Positions 50,277 through 62,906 of a stretch of DNA of 64,000 nucleotides are shown here, piece after piece. Where the stretch lies: positions 17,181,495 to 17,245,494 of the forward strand of contig NC_039509.1 in the NCBI RefSeq assembly GCF_003672135.1, read 5' to 3'. The notes under the pieces were generated by a model. That model saw only the letters and a list, made by a program, of their open reading frames with translations, was not told the DNA's origin and searched no databases. This DNA is from Ooceraea biroi (taxonomy: Eukaryota > Arthropoda > Insecta > Hymenoptera > Formicidae). The stretch's first letter is position 1, and every line of letters starts with the position of its first letter. A program made the position numbers and the translations under genes.

Positions 50277-53269
50277 TTAATTTTTCTTCCTCTCCTCTTC
50301 TTCCTCTTTCCTCTTTCTCTTGGTATTTCGTCCGTATTCCAAGATCTGCTTATGATAAAACAGGAGATACCTGAAAAATGAAGAATTCAATCATCGATCC
50401 AACATCATTCACTCATATGCACGTGTCCTTTTAAGAGTTACAACACGCAATCTACCAATCTCCATCCAGCATTGCACTCGAAGTTGATCTAATCTTACCC
50501 TTCGCTAGTCAAGACATCTTTCAGTCTAGCTCGAGTTATCAAATGATCGTCGCATTTGAACCATTGATCCCTCTGTTGTCGGATGAAAGCCGTGTAATGT
50601 CCTCGGTCTAAAGTGCCTTCGTGGTTTATCACAGCAAACAAGGAATATCTAATTGTGACGATCAAAGCATTTAAGTGTACATCCCTTTAAAGCAATCTTA
50701 TAGACAGCGACAGTCGGGTCCATCCGTAGATGAGGGACATCATTACCTGTTGTCACTGAAAGTGATATCTTCTCCGTTCTTCGACAAGCCATCGATCATG
50801 GCGCTATTGTTATTGCCATTGCGTTTGTGCGACATGAACGGCGTCATGTCCAGCTGCTCCGGGAACGAGATGAATGTCGAGATCTTCTTTTCCTTGGAAA
50901 TCTTCTTATCCTGTATACTCGAGTGCTCGAAGCGCTTCAGATGAAAGCTCGCTACAATCGGCAGTTGCTTCATCGTTAGCTGCTTCGTACTTTCCTGATA
51001 AGTCTGGCAATTGCTGCACTTGATCTTCGCGGTGGAGCCCAAATGTTCGGCCCTGGTGAATCTTTCCAGACAATCCAGCAGGGACGTAGGAGGCCCGGAT
51101 GTATCGGAACCAGAGGCACCAGCTGTCGGACCGAGATCCAGAGATATATCCCAAAATGGATCGATTGTGGTAGACACCCCACTGAAACCACGAAAAACCC
51201 AGAGTGAAAACATTGGAAAACAATAATTTGATGGATAAACTCTAATAACGAGACACGAGATAGACATACTTGCAAGCTTGACAAACGACATCGCTCTGGA
51301 GACCTCCGGTGAATATCTGATCAATAATGCAGTTGCAATGATGGGGATTATCTTTGACCAGTATCGGAGCAGCTTCGCAGTGTCTATGGAGGACGTCCAG
51401 CGTAGCGATGAAAAATTCGTGGGCATCTTGTTGCTCGTACCCCGCCAGGTGTCTGGCGTGCGTCCAGATCAGATGGAGAAGCTTGTGGAGCGTCAGCGGA
51501 ACCTTGTTGCCAGAATAAAACTCTTGGAACAAGTGGGATACCTCGCAGACCAGACAGCGACTCGGTTGCGGGCAGTGGTGACGGTCAGCAAGGAAATAAT
51601 CCCGCAGCAGCGGAGTGTGTATAAGGGCCTGTACGATACAGTTCATGAAGCAAGTGCTTCCGAGATTGATTAGACCCCTTAAACCTGAATCGGACCAATT
51701 GCAACGTGAGTTCTTTTTATATCAAGAAATAATAATAAACAATATGCAAGTTTGAAGTTTTTCATAGCGAGATTATTGTTACCTATAGTGGAATTTTCTA
51801 CGACGCGCCTTCGACGTGGATGCTTCCTCAACAACTCTGCCTCTATCTGCGTAGGTTCCCATGCTCGATAAAACTCTCCCAGACTCAAGGATTTCGCCGA
51901 TTCGCTGCATTGCGCCTTCGCCACCGCTAGTAACTCTCTGTCGTATACGTAGTCGCCGCATTGGAAGCACAAGATATTTCCGTAACATAAATCAACAGCT
52001 GAAATAACGCAAATAAGTTAATCGATGTAAAAGCAAGAGCGAGATCAATCAATTCTTTTAAAAGTCAGTGTCATGCAAGTAGCTCGAGATATCTAGTTAC
52101 CTAGAAAATGCTTCTTCGTTTTCGCATGCTCCTGTATGTGGCCCTTTACATAGCAGCCAAAAAATATACAATGAAGACAAGAATGTAGGCGATCCTTGTA
52201 AGTCTTACATGTATGACACAGACAGCTCACAGCCTGTAAAATAATATTTTTTTTATTTGTAATATGTTTTTACTTTTAGTATCAATTCTCAATTCCCAAT
52301 TATTATACAGTATTCAATTTAGTATTTTGATTTTACATATTGCATATCTTTCTGTAAATAAAAGCATGCTCTAAAAATTGATGTAGAAATTTATTGCGAT
52401 TATAAATTTATTTATTTATTACGTTCATTAACAATATAATTGTCGCAATGTAACATATAACATAGAAAAGCTGTATAATAGCATTAACTGCTTATGAGAA
52501 GGGGAGGTAGGAATAGGAGACGTGAGGGGGGACTACGCTGACTTCGGCAAACTTCGGTTACGTTCGGTAGCATTCGGCTCACACATGTCCACGTGTGTAG
52601 AGAGCTCGGCACATTCTCCTGCTGTGAAATGTGTAACAGGAGCAGTACACGATGCAAGCGATGCGACCGATTCCGCCCATGAAATTTCCCGAAGTCAGCA
52701 TACTATCCCCCTACCGCTATTATCGTCCCTCCCCCATAGAAGACTCCGTCTCTATATTTCTATGGACATAACGTGCTCCGATATTCGCTGCCAGTAATGA
52801 AAATTTATAGTTCACGTTGCGCATACTATAGATTATTATTATTATTATTATTATTTCGGAAACAGCCAGATGTGGTAGACATTTTTAAATGCCCCAGCAG
52901 CCGGAATAACATCTGCACGTTGATCTAGGTACTCGCATAGTTCATGCGCGTGCATGTTGAAAAGGCAAGAAGGGATTAAATAGACGAAAGAAAGAGAAAG
53001 CCAAAATGGAGAGAAAAAAAAGAAAGAGAGAAAGAAAAGGAGAGTCAAGTGCGACGGAAGCGGAACACAGTGTAGAGCCAAGCGGAGGAGGAAAACGGCA
53101 CGCCGAGAATCTCGACCATGAATCGCATGCAAGAAAAAGATGGGCGTACCTTCCTGACGCGTGCCTCGGTCGACGTACTCGTGACGAAGTAGGAGTGTAT
53201 GACTTTGTACGGCTGGATACCCTTGGCTGCTTTAAAATTATTCAAATGTATGCAGCCATGGTCGCTCAT
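50277..53269 (-). CDS. not: Nonstop / USP22, SAGA deubiquitinase
   Basis: Seven exons: 53269-53150, 52233-52101, 51998-51783, 51684-51270, 51181-50747, 50648-50499, 50370-50277; 520 residues. N-terminal ZnF-UBP: SDHGCIHLNNFK, then CLCHTCKTYKDRLHSCLHC, FFGCYVKGHIQEHAKTKKH and LCFQCGDYVYDREL, with all zinc-binding Cys/His. Catalytic USP core: Cys box GLINLGSTCFMNCIVQALIH (Cys ~168), GYEQQDAHEFF, CNCIIDQIFTGGLQSDV, GVSTTIDPFWDISLDLG, LPIVASFHLKRFEH and the His box VINHEGTLDRGHYTAFIRQ. The tail is Lys/Arg/Glu-rich. In SAGA this enzyme removes ubiquitin from histone H2B, with Sgf11, Sus1/ENY2 and ATXN7 homologues; in flies it is needed for photoreceptor axon targeting. It is intact. Confidence 0.97.
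52775..52855. repeat. Relic of the foldback repeat plus (ATT)n
   Basis: GCTCCGATATTCGCTGCCAG, AATGAAAATTTATAG and, after a short gap, CTATAG match the left half and loop of the element at 16970-17055 with several substitutions; the right arm is missing. A pure ATT run (52832-52855) starts exactly where the similarity stops. It lies in the first intron of nonstop. Confidence 0.68.
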
Positions 53270-56200
53270 CTCAGGCTGGCTGGAGCGCCGCCGACGCGAC
53301 CGTACGTCCTCCTCCTCCTCCACCTCCTCGATTACCGACGTTCGACGCCGTCGGTGGAGCTCGGCGGTACCTCCCAGTGATGTGGATGCGATGTACGCGA
53401 CAGTAACAATTTCCCGACGACGGCGACGGCGACGTGAGGAGCGTGATGTGCTGCTGGCTTCGCGAGGAGCGCACGTGTCGTTGACATGGAAAAGCGAGTG
53501 GGCCTTGGGAAATAAAAGAGCGCAAACAAGGGTGGGCTTCCTCCTTCCGGTCGCGTGTGAAAATGTGATCGGTCGAACCGTCGCTCTGTCAAGCCGCGGC
53601 GACCGAGAGAGAAAGAATGAGATAGAGAGAGACGCAGGTAGCAATGGCGAGTGCGCAGGGTTGATGGGAGGGGAGGTGCGGCACGATGTAACCCAACACG
53701 TAAAGCGGTACACTGTGTACGCCAATCGCTCACGCTCTGGCTCTCGTCTCTTCTACGTCCACCCACGTTCCCGATTGCTCTGCCAATTGCTCTGCCAATC
53801 CGGCCCGGTCACGGACACCAGCTGGTCACTGCCGACGTTTCATGCCGCCGGCGAGAGGAGGCGTGATCATTGCGACGTGTGCCACCTATCGATAATGCAA
53901 CGACACCATCGTTTACGCGCGGGATGTAATGGCCGTTTGAATGAGCGTTCTACGTTTTCTTTTTAGCGTCACTTGGAATCCGTCGTTGAATTGTATTATC
54001 TGAAAATAAAAAGAGATTGTCGGCTTGATTTGCTAAGTTGGATCATTCAAAGATGAAAGCTTGTCCAGTTTATTATTTGATTTGAAATTAGATGATAGTT
54101 TTACTACACTTTTGTACTATTTGGAGATAAAACTGGCCGACTTGATATTGACTCGTACTACTGCCTCAGTTTTGATCGCAGTCAGTGGAGGCTCGTAGCG
54201 GACTGTTTGAGAACTAAAAATGAGAGAGGCCGCAAGCGAGCAAAGGTGGGGCGCCTGCATAATGGCAAACCGTCCATCAGTCAAAGACTTGCGCTTGCAA
54301 GATAATAACAATCTGTTTAAATTTTGTTTTGTGTGATTGGTTGCCATTCCACAGGCTCAACTTGCCATTTTGACGATCGCTTGACTTTAATTTTTCAATA
54401 TATTGTGGACTTTATTGATTTATGCCGTTGTGAACGTGATTTTTATCACGTGAAAGGAATTTTATTTGTTCAAAAGGTATTTATTATTAGCGTGCAATGA
54501 GTAAACGCGCGAAAACTTGATAATATCTCATAATCTGATTAGTCAACTTTGAACGTCTGCCACTTAAAAGGTACTACGTTTCGGACGTTTTGACATAAAG
54601 ATTTTCGTCTCCACGTGATCTCATCGCGCACAAGATAATCATGTGCAAATGGAAACTGCAAAGTAAGACACCTTATTAGTATTCTGTATGCCTTGCGATG
54701 ACGCAAACACCACTACATGCCGCGGGCAAGTAGATTTATGTAACTCTACTTTTTGAGTCATATACCTAGCATCTACGTTTAATAAATGTGACGTTATTAA
54801 AACAGAATTTATATCGTGCTAATCAAGTGCAAGATTACTTAATTACTTCAGCGTCTACTCTATCATCTATCATGTAAATCAAGCAAAGGCTATCATCACT
54901 ATATAAACGTATAAGCAAAGAGAAGAGTATAGCAAATTGCGATGTGGTACTAGTTTTAAGAAAAGCAAACAGCTAACTATTTAGATTTAGATGACTTTTA
55001 AATACATTAAGAAAAATATACAAGAGAAAGAGAATAAATTTTACTGATAACTTGATATTTTTCAGATTTACTAAAAGCGCCCTTTCTTTGCAATCAAATC
55101 CTCTTGTTAGCGGCAGAAGATTTATGATTCTTACTCACAATAGTCAAGTGACGTATTATCCGGGAAAGTGCTGGTGTATGTATATATTTATCTTGATTAC
55201 ACAGTGTTGCCTTTGCATGATTAGTGCGTGCCGGGGAAAACAAGAGGATGGAAAAGCAGCTTCCCACAATTGTCCTCGCTGTGCACCCACTTTTACGCAA
55301 TGATATGTGTACGCGCGCATGCACGCACGCATGTGCATTTAGCTTGCGGTTTAGCTCGTCGTCCTGAATCACCATCTGTCAGGGAACAAAGTTACAAAAC
55401 TGAATGTTACAAAACCGTTTACGACCCGTGATTTAAGTGACTCCGTGCGACTCGCACAATGCTTTCCATCCAGCCAGATTCGGCGGCGTGGATAAAGTCC
55501 TCATTCTGAGAAAAACTTGCTTGTTAACGTCGGCAACGTACATACGCGCGGCCTTATTTACAGTGCGATGAATTGAAGCCACCGAGAGAGAGAAAATCGG
55601 AGAAAAACGAGACGTGACTCATTCGAGCCGAATGAAGCATTCCATCGGCGCGCAGCAGCATCGCTATACGTACTACAGTACAGCGTACTCATTTATTGCC
55701 CATAACGAAGAAAAACGAGCACAAGGGCGGCCATTCTACGAAATAAATATTTTATTTGAAATTACTCCTGAGCGTGTACTGCGGTATGAATTTTCATTAT
55801 TCATCATTATGGTACAATTATTTCGTAACTATATATTATGGTAACAATATTACAATAATAAAAATAAAATAATAAATATTTTATCGTAACGGAAGTAACA
55901 CGATGAGTCGATTTGAACAGAACTGTCTGCTGAATTCTGGACTGCTTTTGCCTCGTTGAAGAGATACCACAAAAACACACTATTATTAATATTACGAGTA
56001 AATCTAGTGCGCCGAATACTTGTGTAAAACCTATATTCATCTGCGTCCTAGTGATTAGCTGCCTTCGTGAATACATTGATTCTGCCGTGATTTATAGCTA
56101 ACAATAGCTAGCAGCTGCGGTTGAAATGCAAATTTCTAATACACTTGCAAATTCGCACTTTTTCATGATCGAGATCGCGACGGTCGCCGTGTACTTTGGT

Positions 56201-56802
56201 CACTTTGGGCACACGGGGCAAAGTCATAAATAATCAAAGTCCTGCAAGTCATAAAGATATGCAATAATAAAGATCATCGATGAACTTTTATATGCAAATT
56301 CCGATATGCAAACCGAATTTTCCTGTTCTGAATTTTTCAGTATAATTTGTGCCGCAAATCAATAATAATACGATCTGAATTTAGAAAATTGTTATCGGTT
56401 ATTATTTGATTAGAAGAGTACCTTAAAATAACGACAGCTATATTACTTTAACGTAAACACTTTTTTTTAGCTTCGTACAGCTATACGAAGATGCTAATCA
56501 TTACATTCCATTGTGTTCACCGACGATTTTCCAAAGTACTTTTAATTACGCGTTGCTACCTGTCGCTGTTTTCTTAATTATTTCTATCTAGGTACGTGTG
56601 ATGTTACGCGTGTGTATGTGTATATGTGGAAAAATGCCGCGCATTTACGTGACGTAATCTAATTAGACTGTGATGAAGTCATAAGTCGTTTCTTCACGCG
56701 CGCGCGCCTCCTAGTGCATTCGCTTTTTCGATTCTGACACGTAAGTATGTTAACTCTTGAGACAAGATCCTCCAGCAGGTGAAGCGGCTAGGCGATAGCG
56801 GC
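53270..56802. other. Gene-poor stretch, nonstop promoter to yellow 3' end
   Basis: About 3.5 kb. The first ~700 bp is CpG-rich and should hold the nonstop promoter and 5' UTR; long open frames there come from base composition. The remainder is AT-rich, with GT-rich patches near 55310-55340 and 56600. A small palindrome ACGTGATTTTTATCACGT occurs near 54435-54452. I recognise no exon or RNA gene. Confidence 0.45.
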
Positions 56803-58237
56803 TTACTTCGCGATCAGCAGCAAAATAATGGGCAACAGCGTGGTGAATGCGAATCTGATAGAGTCGGCAGCGGCGGTGACATCCGGCAGATCCGGTGCCG
56901 TGCCGTTCTCGTAATATTGGTAACTCCTGACGCCTACGCGCGTTTTAATGAGGCGGTAATTGGACACGCTGATGTTGACGCGATTGTTCAGGAAGTTCTG
57001 CAGCATGTTGGTGACGCCCCAAAAATTGCCGTCCTCGTCGAAGGCGAAATTGTCAGGCCACTGCGTTAGCGCGTGATCGCGCGATATAACCCTCTGGCCG
57101 GTGGTGAAGGACGGCGAGTTCTTCGTATCCCACATCGCGATGGCATCGTCAGCCAGCAGGCCGAAGTAGAGCACGCCGGTGGCCGACATTGCCATGCCGT
57201 CCGTCTGCGAGGACTTCCGCCCGAGCTCCTTCACGTACTGCTGGATGTTCGTGACGTTGTTCTTCAGGGCGGACGTTGGGACGGAGTACAAGTGGAAGGA
57301 GGACAGGGGCGAGTAGTAGACTTGCCTGAAAAGTAGATACGGTTGTTGTTTATCAGAAACATCAGCGTGAAGGTAAGATTACGGAAATTAATCCGCGATT
57401 AAATGATCCGCGGTCGATCTTGACGTCGACGTCTCATACAAGGCAACGTTTATTCAGCATTGAATTGTACCTGTCGCGGACGCTCGCCGGCGAGAGCGCT
57501 ATACCATCCACGTGCACCGGGTTGATAACGTTCGTGTTCGCCACTTTGAACCCGACCGCCTCGGGTTTCGCTCTCATGGAGTCGTGTCGGACCTTCCAGG
57601 AGGTGTTCTTGCGCAGGGAGTACACGATAATACCGGGATCCTGGCTGCCGTTGTCGGTGATGTACGCCATCACGCCGTCCTCGTGATCGAGGACGATGTC
57701 GTTGAGGTACGTATCGCCACGGCGAGCCACGTCCTCGGGGAACTCGTAGGTGCGTAGGACCTCGCCGTTATTCTCGAGGTCGAGGATGACGAGGCGCGGC
57801 GGGCAGTTGGCTTTCGGCTCCCGGAGAGACAAGGTTCGGCCAGTGTCGAGCACCCACATGCGACCCTTAGGATCAATCTCTATGCTGTGGACCAGTTGGA
57901 ACGCCGAGCAGTCACCCAGCTTCTGCTTGCCCCAGCTGGGGAAAGCCTCCAACTTGGGCGCAGTCGTGCTGTTTATCGGCTTCGCCGACGTGACGGCCAG
58001 CGTCACCGGCACGCCGTCCTTCCACCGCGGTAGCGTTATGTACATCTTGTCCTTCCAGAACTTCACGGTGCTCGGGAAGTTGTTCGCCGGTACGTAGTCG
58101 CCGCGCAAAAGGGCATATTGCCGTTGCTCGTCCGACGGCCACTCGAAGTCGATCGTTTTCCACTCGAAGATCACCTGGAACGGCTGATGGCAGACCGCTA
58201 CGGCGCTCAGAACAGCTAGCAATATCAAATGCCTCAT
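56803..58237 (-). CDS. Yellow / major royal jelly protein family member
   Basis: Exons 58237-57471 and 57325-56803 give 429 residues. A signal peptide (MRHLILLAVLSAVAVCHQ) precedes the yellow beta-propeller: FEWKTIDFEWPSDEQRQYAL, NNFPSTVKFWKDKMYITLPR, WKDGVPVTLA, MWVLDTGR, TYLNDIVLDHED, AYITDNGSQDPGIIVYSL, VDGIALSP and, after the intron, YYSPLSSFHLYSVPTS and DNFAFDEDGNFWGVTNMLQ. This is a secreted family that includes the melanin-associated Yellow proteins and, in bees, royal jelly proteins. Unusually it ends in a hydrophobic tract (FAFTTLLPIILLLIAK) after small residues (TAAADS), which suggests a GPI anchor or membrane tail. The exact yellow subfamily cannot be named from this alone. Confidence 0.94.
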
Positions 58238-58494
58238 CTTCCTGGTTCCAAAGTCGCTCCGATACGCTCTTCGATAGGTACAAGTTAAACCGGAGGGAAC
58301 CCTTCCTCCGTCCGTTTCCCGCAGATCTTACACACCGAACGGATGGTTAATCCTGTTTTAGAAATTGCACAACATGTATATAACGTACGCAGGACATGTA
58401 AACTTGAGTGAGACACATAGTGCTAAGAAATGCAAAAGTTTAAGTGAAAGAATTTGGAAGCGCTTGTTCTATCAATTTTAACGCAGCAATCATT

Positions 58495-58570
58495 GATTAT
58501 AAAAATCACTTGTTCGTTAAAAATCAAATTATGATTATAAAAATCACTTGTTCATTAAAAAGCAAATTAT
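58495..58570. repeat. 38-bp direct tandem duplication
   Basis: Two adjacent 38-bp units (58495-58532 and 58533-58570), each starting GATTATAAAAATCACTTGTT and ending CAAATTAT, differ at only two positions, so the duplication is recent. It lies about 260 bp upstream of the yellow start codon. Confidence 0.93.
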
Positions 58571-60242
58571 GTGAAAAATAGAGAGTAACTTCTGAGGCTC
58601 CTTAAACGCTTCAAAGAACTATTTTAAGCTTATCACACTCTGCCGTAAGTGTCTAGCACTTTGGACAAGAGGAATTCTCTCCCTGATTGATATTTTTATA
58701 TGAACCTTTCGCACATGTCATTTTATCACAGATATCGAAAATTTCCTGTAGAAAACAAATTAATTTTCTTCTTATTTATTAGCGTGATTCGAAAGATACG
58801 TGCTCGATGCCGCAGAGATTGAACTTGGAAAACTTGAAAAATAATTATTTTTAATATAAAGAGCCTTTTATTCTCCAATAATTTGCAAGCTTTATAATAT
58901 AACAATACGCGACCTGTATTTATACATTATTTATATTCCATTCATTAGCATTCCGTTAAATCAACCTTCCGAAATAAATGATAGAATTGCATAAATTATC
59001 CCGCATAAATATCAACGTTACAACATTTACTTGCTCATTGTTAATTAATATTTTTTTCTCTAAACTTATTCTGTTATTATTACTACGCGTATTCTGTTCG
59101 TCTTTTTACGAGCTTATACAGAACCTAAGCGTCCATAAAGCGTCCGTAGAACCCTGGTCATAAAGTGCGTAACCGGAAGAGGTCTGTCGTCGATCGGTTC
59201 TCAACGAGGAGAGAGTTATTTCTGTACGTAGACCGAGGCCCGCGCACGTCTATACGCGATTGCGTTTTGTGTATTAAGTGCAACGAAGCCGAATGATCAC
59301 GCAACGACGATCGCGATTTGACTGACGAGAGACGCGCGGCGTCTCCGTCGCTGTCGCCAGTTAGGGAGACGTCGATCTCCCACCCGTTCGTCCAAAGTGT
59401 ATTTACACGCGGCCAGAGACGAGGGGAAGACATCGCCCATGTTACACCGGACCGAGCGCTTACACAGGCGGCAAAGTGACGCGAAGATGCAAATTGCTGC
59501 GCTCTGCTGAACTGCGCCATGAATTTTCGGTCCAGTGATGTAACCGCCATGAAAATAGATGGTCCCTTGCTAACTCCGTTAATTTCCCAATCTCTGCACA
59601 TTTGCCTGTTGCTCCGTTACATCATGATTCTTACCGATTTTCTCAGCCGACCGATGATTTATTCCCGTCGCTCGCGAAGTCGCGAGAGGACACATCTCGG
59701 CTAAATTGATAAGAGCGAAGAAACTCGAGCAACGATTAAACAATCATCTTCACGCGCGCTGTACCTAAAAGAGAAAACGACGCTCCTGTGAATGCGGCTC
59801 GCTGTTCTGAGAGAGCCGAAAGATAATTATAAAATCTGCTTACGATGAATCAGTATAAGAATGCAAATCAGCGAAAGCTGTGAAAATTCAAGGCTGGGAA
59901 ATCGCTCGTTGCTTTCTCCAACAGTTTGTTCTGAAAAAATAAAAAGAAACGCAGTTAAGAAGTGCTCTGATGTAAGAGCGGACATTAATGTGAATTATGA
60001 TCTAAATCAAACAGGTTTTCGATCCTGAGAATCGCGAGTCATCGGCGTGAATTAACGAGGGCGCGAGTTTGTGTATATAATGAAGTTCGCACGTAGCTTC
60101 TTTCCGTCAACGATCGATGCCGATAGATTCAGCCTTCGCTGGCTTATCTACGAGCTGCCTCGCGAGGCCTTCGGGAAAGCCTGAAAAGCAACGCGTCGAT
60201 GCCAAAAATATTGCCTCGAGCTCGGGATGCTCAGGCTCGCGT

Positions 60243-60272
60243 GCACGCACGCACGCACGCACGCACGCACGC
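60243..60272. repeat. (GCAC)n microsatellite
   Basis: A run of about seven GCAC/CACG tetranucleotide units. Confidence 0.92.
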
Positions 60273-61792
60273 GATCCCAATGCAAATTTGTTTACGATGC
60301 ACGCGTGATGTATGTACGCGATGCTCCAACGTGATCCCGTTGCGGGATCGCACCGGAAGTGCCGACGGAAAAAACACCGTGGGTATTTCTGCGGGTTGCA
60401 TCAATGCGGCCGCGCGACGATGTTGTTGCAGCGCGGAACAACAGGCAACGTTACGCAATATGATGCTCCGTCTCGCTTCCCTTTGTCCCTCTTCACCGTA
60501 GCGGATGAATCAGGTACACGTATACGTGTATACGCAACGCGTCCCGCAGCGCGTGTACCTTGACACGACGATTTCTCTGCATTACGATGACGATTCACCA
60601 CGACATCAAGGCTGAATCGTTACAAGAAAACGTCAGGATGGAGTTATTTATGGAAGCATGAATCGTGCCCGTACCTAGCACACTCCTTTCTCGTTTATCC
60701 GCTTACTGATTCGCTGATTTTCCAATCCTGGTGGCTCCCCATTGTAATTGTCTTTGCCCATTCATTAACTTGACTCCGTCTGCTGCGACGAACTAAAATA
60801 ATTAAAAGTCACCGTAAAAGTCACTGTGGTCGGTATTTAAAATGTTATACGTGATATTCTTATCTTGAATAAAGCGTAATGTTATATAGAGATAGGACAC
60901 ACCCCTCGGCAGTATCTACAGGTTTAAATCAGGTCGTCCGTGCTGGGCGGAAGGCGGAAACAGAAGCGGCGGCCTCGCGTTCTGGCTTCTGCTATAGTGA
61001 AACAAAAATCAAGGCGAGAATGAAGAAGGCGGATTCACTCGGGCGGAGTTTGCACGAGAGAGGACTACGTAAAGTATCATGTTGTGCTTCCGTGAATTTG
61101 CTTTCATTGCCAGCTACGTACGTGCCTGGAACGTTTCAGGAACAGGAAGAACGCGCTGGATTATTCTCTTCATGCATGATTATCTCGCATGAAGCGAAAA
61201 ATAAAATGTTTTTTACAAAATGTCTAATCCTAAAATTTTATATTAATTTATTTTAGATCACGTTGGCTGCTCTTCGACAATTATTGTTGCTCAAGCAGCA
61301 CTCGTTATCTTGTTTGTTAAGAGTATTATTTATTTTTCGTCGTTGTTCATTTTCTTTGTTAGACGTCGACGGTTTATTGACGCTATTCTCTCCTCGTGAC
61401 GATAATGCCCGAGGTAACGAATACTCGAATTAAGTGCGATAAAAGGCAACGTTTGCCCCCCTCCGTTGGAGTCCATTTAATCTCGATCAGTCGGAATCTA
61501 CGACCCCGTCGCTCTTTATCCCGCTCTGTATCCTTTTATCTGGCTCTTTCTCGTTCTAGTTGCCATCCCTAATTCACCGGAGTGACTGGACTGTACTGCT
61601 GTTCGAATGGTGATGCTATTTTGAGCTACGGCTCGGTTTTAGTAGGCCAGTGGGAAACGGAAGCGGAGGGTACGGCCTTTACCTATATATCGTCCATATT
61701 TACGCTCGTTAAATCGGACGGATTTATTCCACTAACATTAGCGCCCTATAGTATCTGCCTATCGCATCTTCGATCATTTGTTTAGCAGGAAA

Positions 61793-62023
61793 ATGGAACG
61801 AGACAAGTCTTGCGACTCATCGGAGCTAAAAGCGGCTTTTCAATCTGATGAAAAGCAACGTCCATCTTCAGAAGAGACAAAAGATTCACCTGTTGAGAAT
61901 AATTGTCCATCGTCGCGGCAACAAAAACAAGAAAATACATCTGGATTTAACTGTAATCGATTGCCGTTCGTATTTTCCTTGGACAGCCTTGTAAATTTGA
62001 TCAACGTGGAAAAGCAAACCTGA
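61793..62023 (+). CDS. Candidate 76-codon small open frame
   Basis: ATG at 61793 in a good AAAATGG context, stop TGA at 62021-62023. The peptide starts MERDKSCDSSELKAAF, has a polar Ser/Glu/Gln/Lys-rich middle and ends with a hydrophobic stretch (LPFVFSLDSLVNLINV). An acceptor-like TTTGTTTAG lies just upstream of the ATG, so it could be an exon. Composition is more protein-like than other small frames nearby, but I see no domain and no neighbours that support it. Confidence 0.25.
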   Translation: MERDKSCDSSELKAAFQSDEKQRPSSEETKDSPVENNCPSSRQQKQENTSGFNCNRLPFVFSLDSLVNLINVEKQT

Positions 62024-62906
62024 AAATACATAAAATCCACAGTATCTATTATTTTTTATATATTATATATATAGTATAATATAATAGTGTTGTAAGCGAC
62101 CTGCGACAAGTTATTGACAATACGCGTTCGTTGTTTTAATTCTGCGACGGTATGCCAGGTACCGTTTATCGCGATCGTTTGTCTTTTTAGGGAGCCGACT
62201 GGAATGCCGGGTTACACACAGTTGACACATAGATGATCCCCCCCTCTCGCTCCCCGCCCGTGCAATGTAATTTCATATCGCCTAATTAGGCAGCACGCAA
62301 GGACGGCGACCCTAATTCGCAAGGCGTGTCGGTCTATGCGATTCATGGATTTTCCGCGGTACAGGAAATAACATAATCGTTTGAGCGCATAGTTGAAGTG
62401 ACCAGAAAACCAGCATTCATATTCATAAGATTAAAAATAATTCTACCTTGATAAAATTAATAAAATAGTGCCAAGTGTTAATTTGTTGCATGACAATTCG
62501 AGGAAATGAACAATTATGATAAAAGCAGCAATAATGTAATGAACAATGCAAAAAAAGAAGGTCGTTTGTTATACGACTTAATTAGATTGCGTCTTTTACT
62601 CATACGTGAAAAATGTGGGAGGCCCCTCGCACTGCGCTTTGAGACGTTAATGATGTAATTAAGGCGTTCACGTATCGTGCGAATGGACCAACTTGCGCCA
62701 GATGAATGAAACTTGTAAGGTCTCACCGAGAACTTGCAAGTTTTCGATAACACGCGTTTTCCTCGAAAGCATTTTAAGAAATTAATTTTATGCGTGTGAA
62801 ACTGATAAGTACAATAAATGGAGAGTAACTATATAATTTTACACTCACTTGTAATTACAATTATTTAAAGAGAGGGAGAGAGGAATTAAAATCGCTTTAA
62901 ATCTCT

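Larger units (their letters stand above)
58238..62906. other. Largest gene-poor stretch, upstream of yellow
   Basis: About 4.7 kb between the yellow start and the channel's 3' end. The proximal part should contain the yellow promoter. It holds a 38-bp tandem duplication, a CACG microsatellite and one protein-like small open frame (all listed). Nothing else is recognisable as a gene. Confidence 0.45.

Noticed and set aside
53199..53966. 255-codon plus-strand open frame
   Set aside because: It overlaps the first exon and CpG-rich promoter of nonstop on the opposite strand, is Arg/Ser-rich with no domain, and its length follows from local GC content.
60879..61256. 125-codon plus-strand frame
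   Set aside because: Composition is irregular, no domain or signal, no splice-consistent neighbours.
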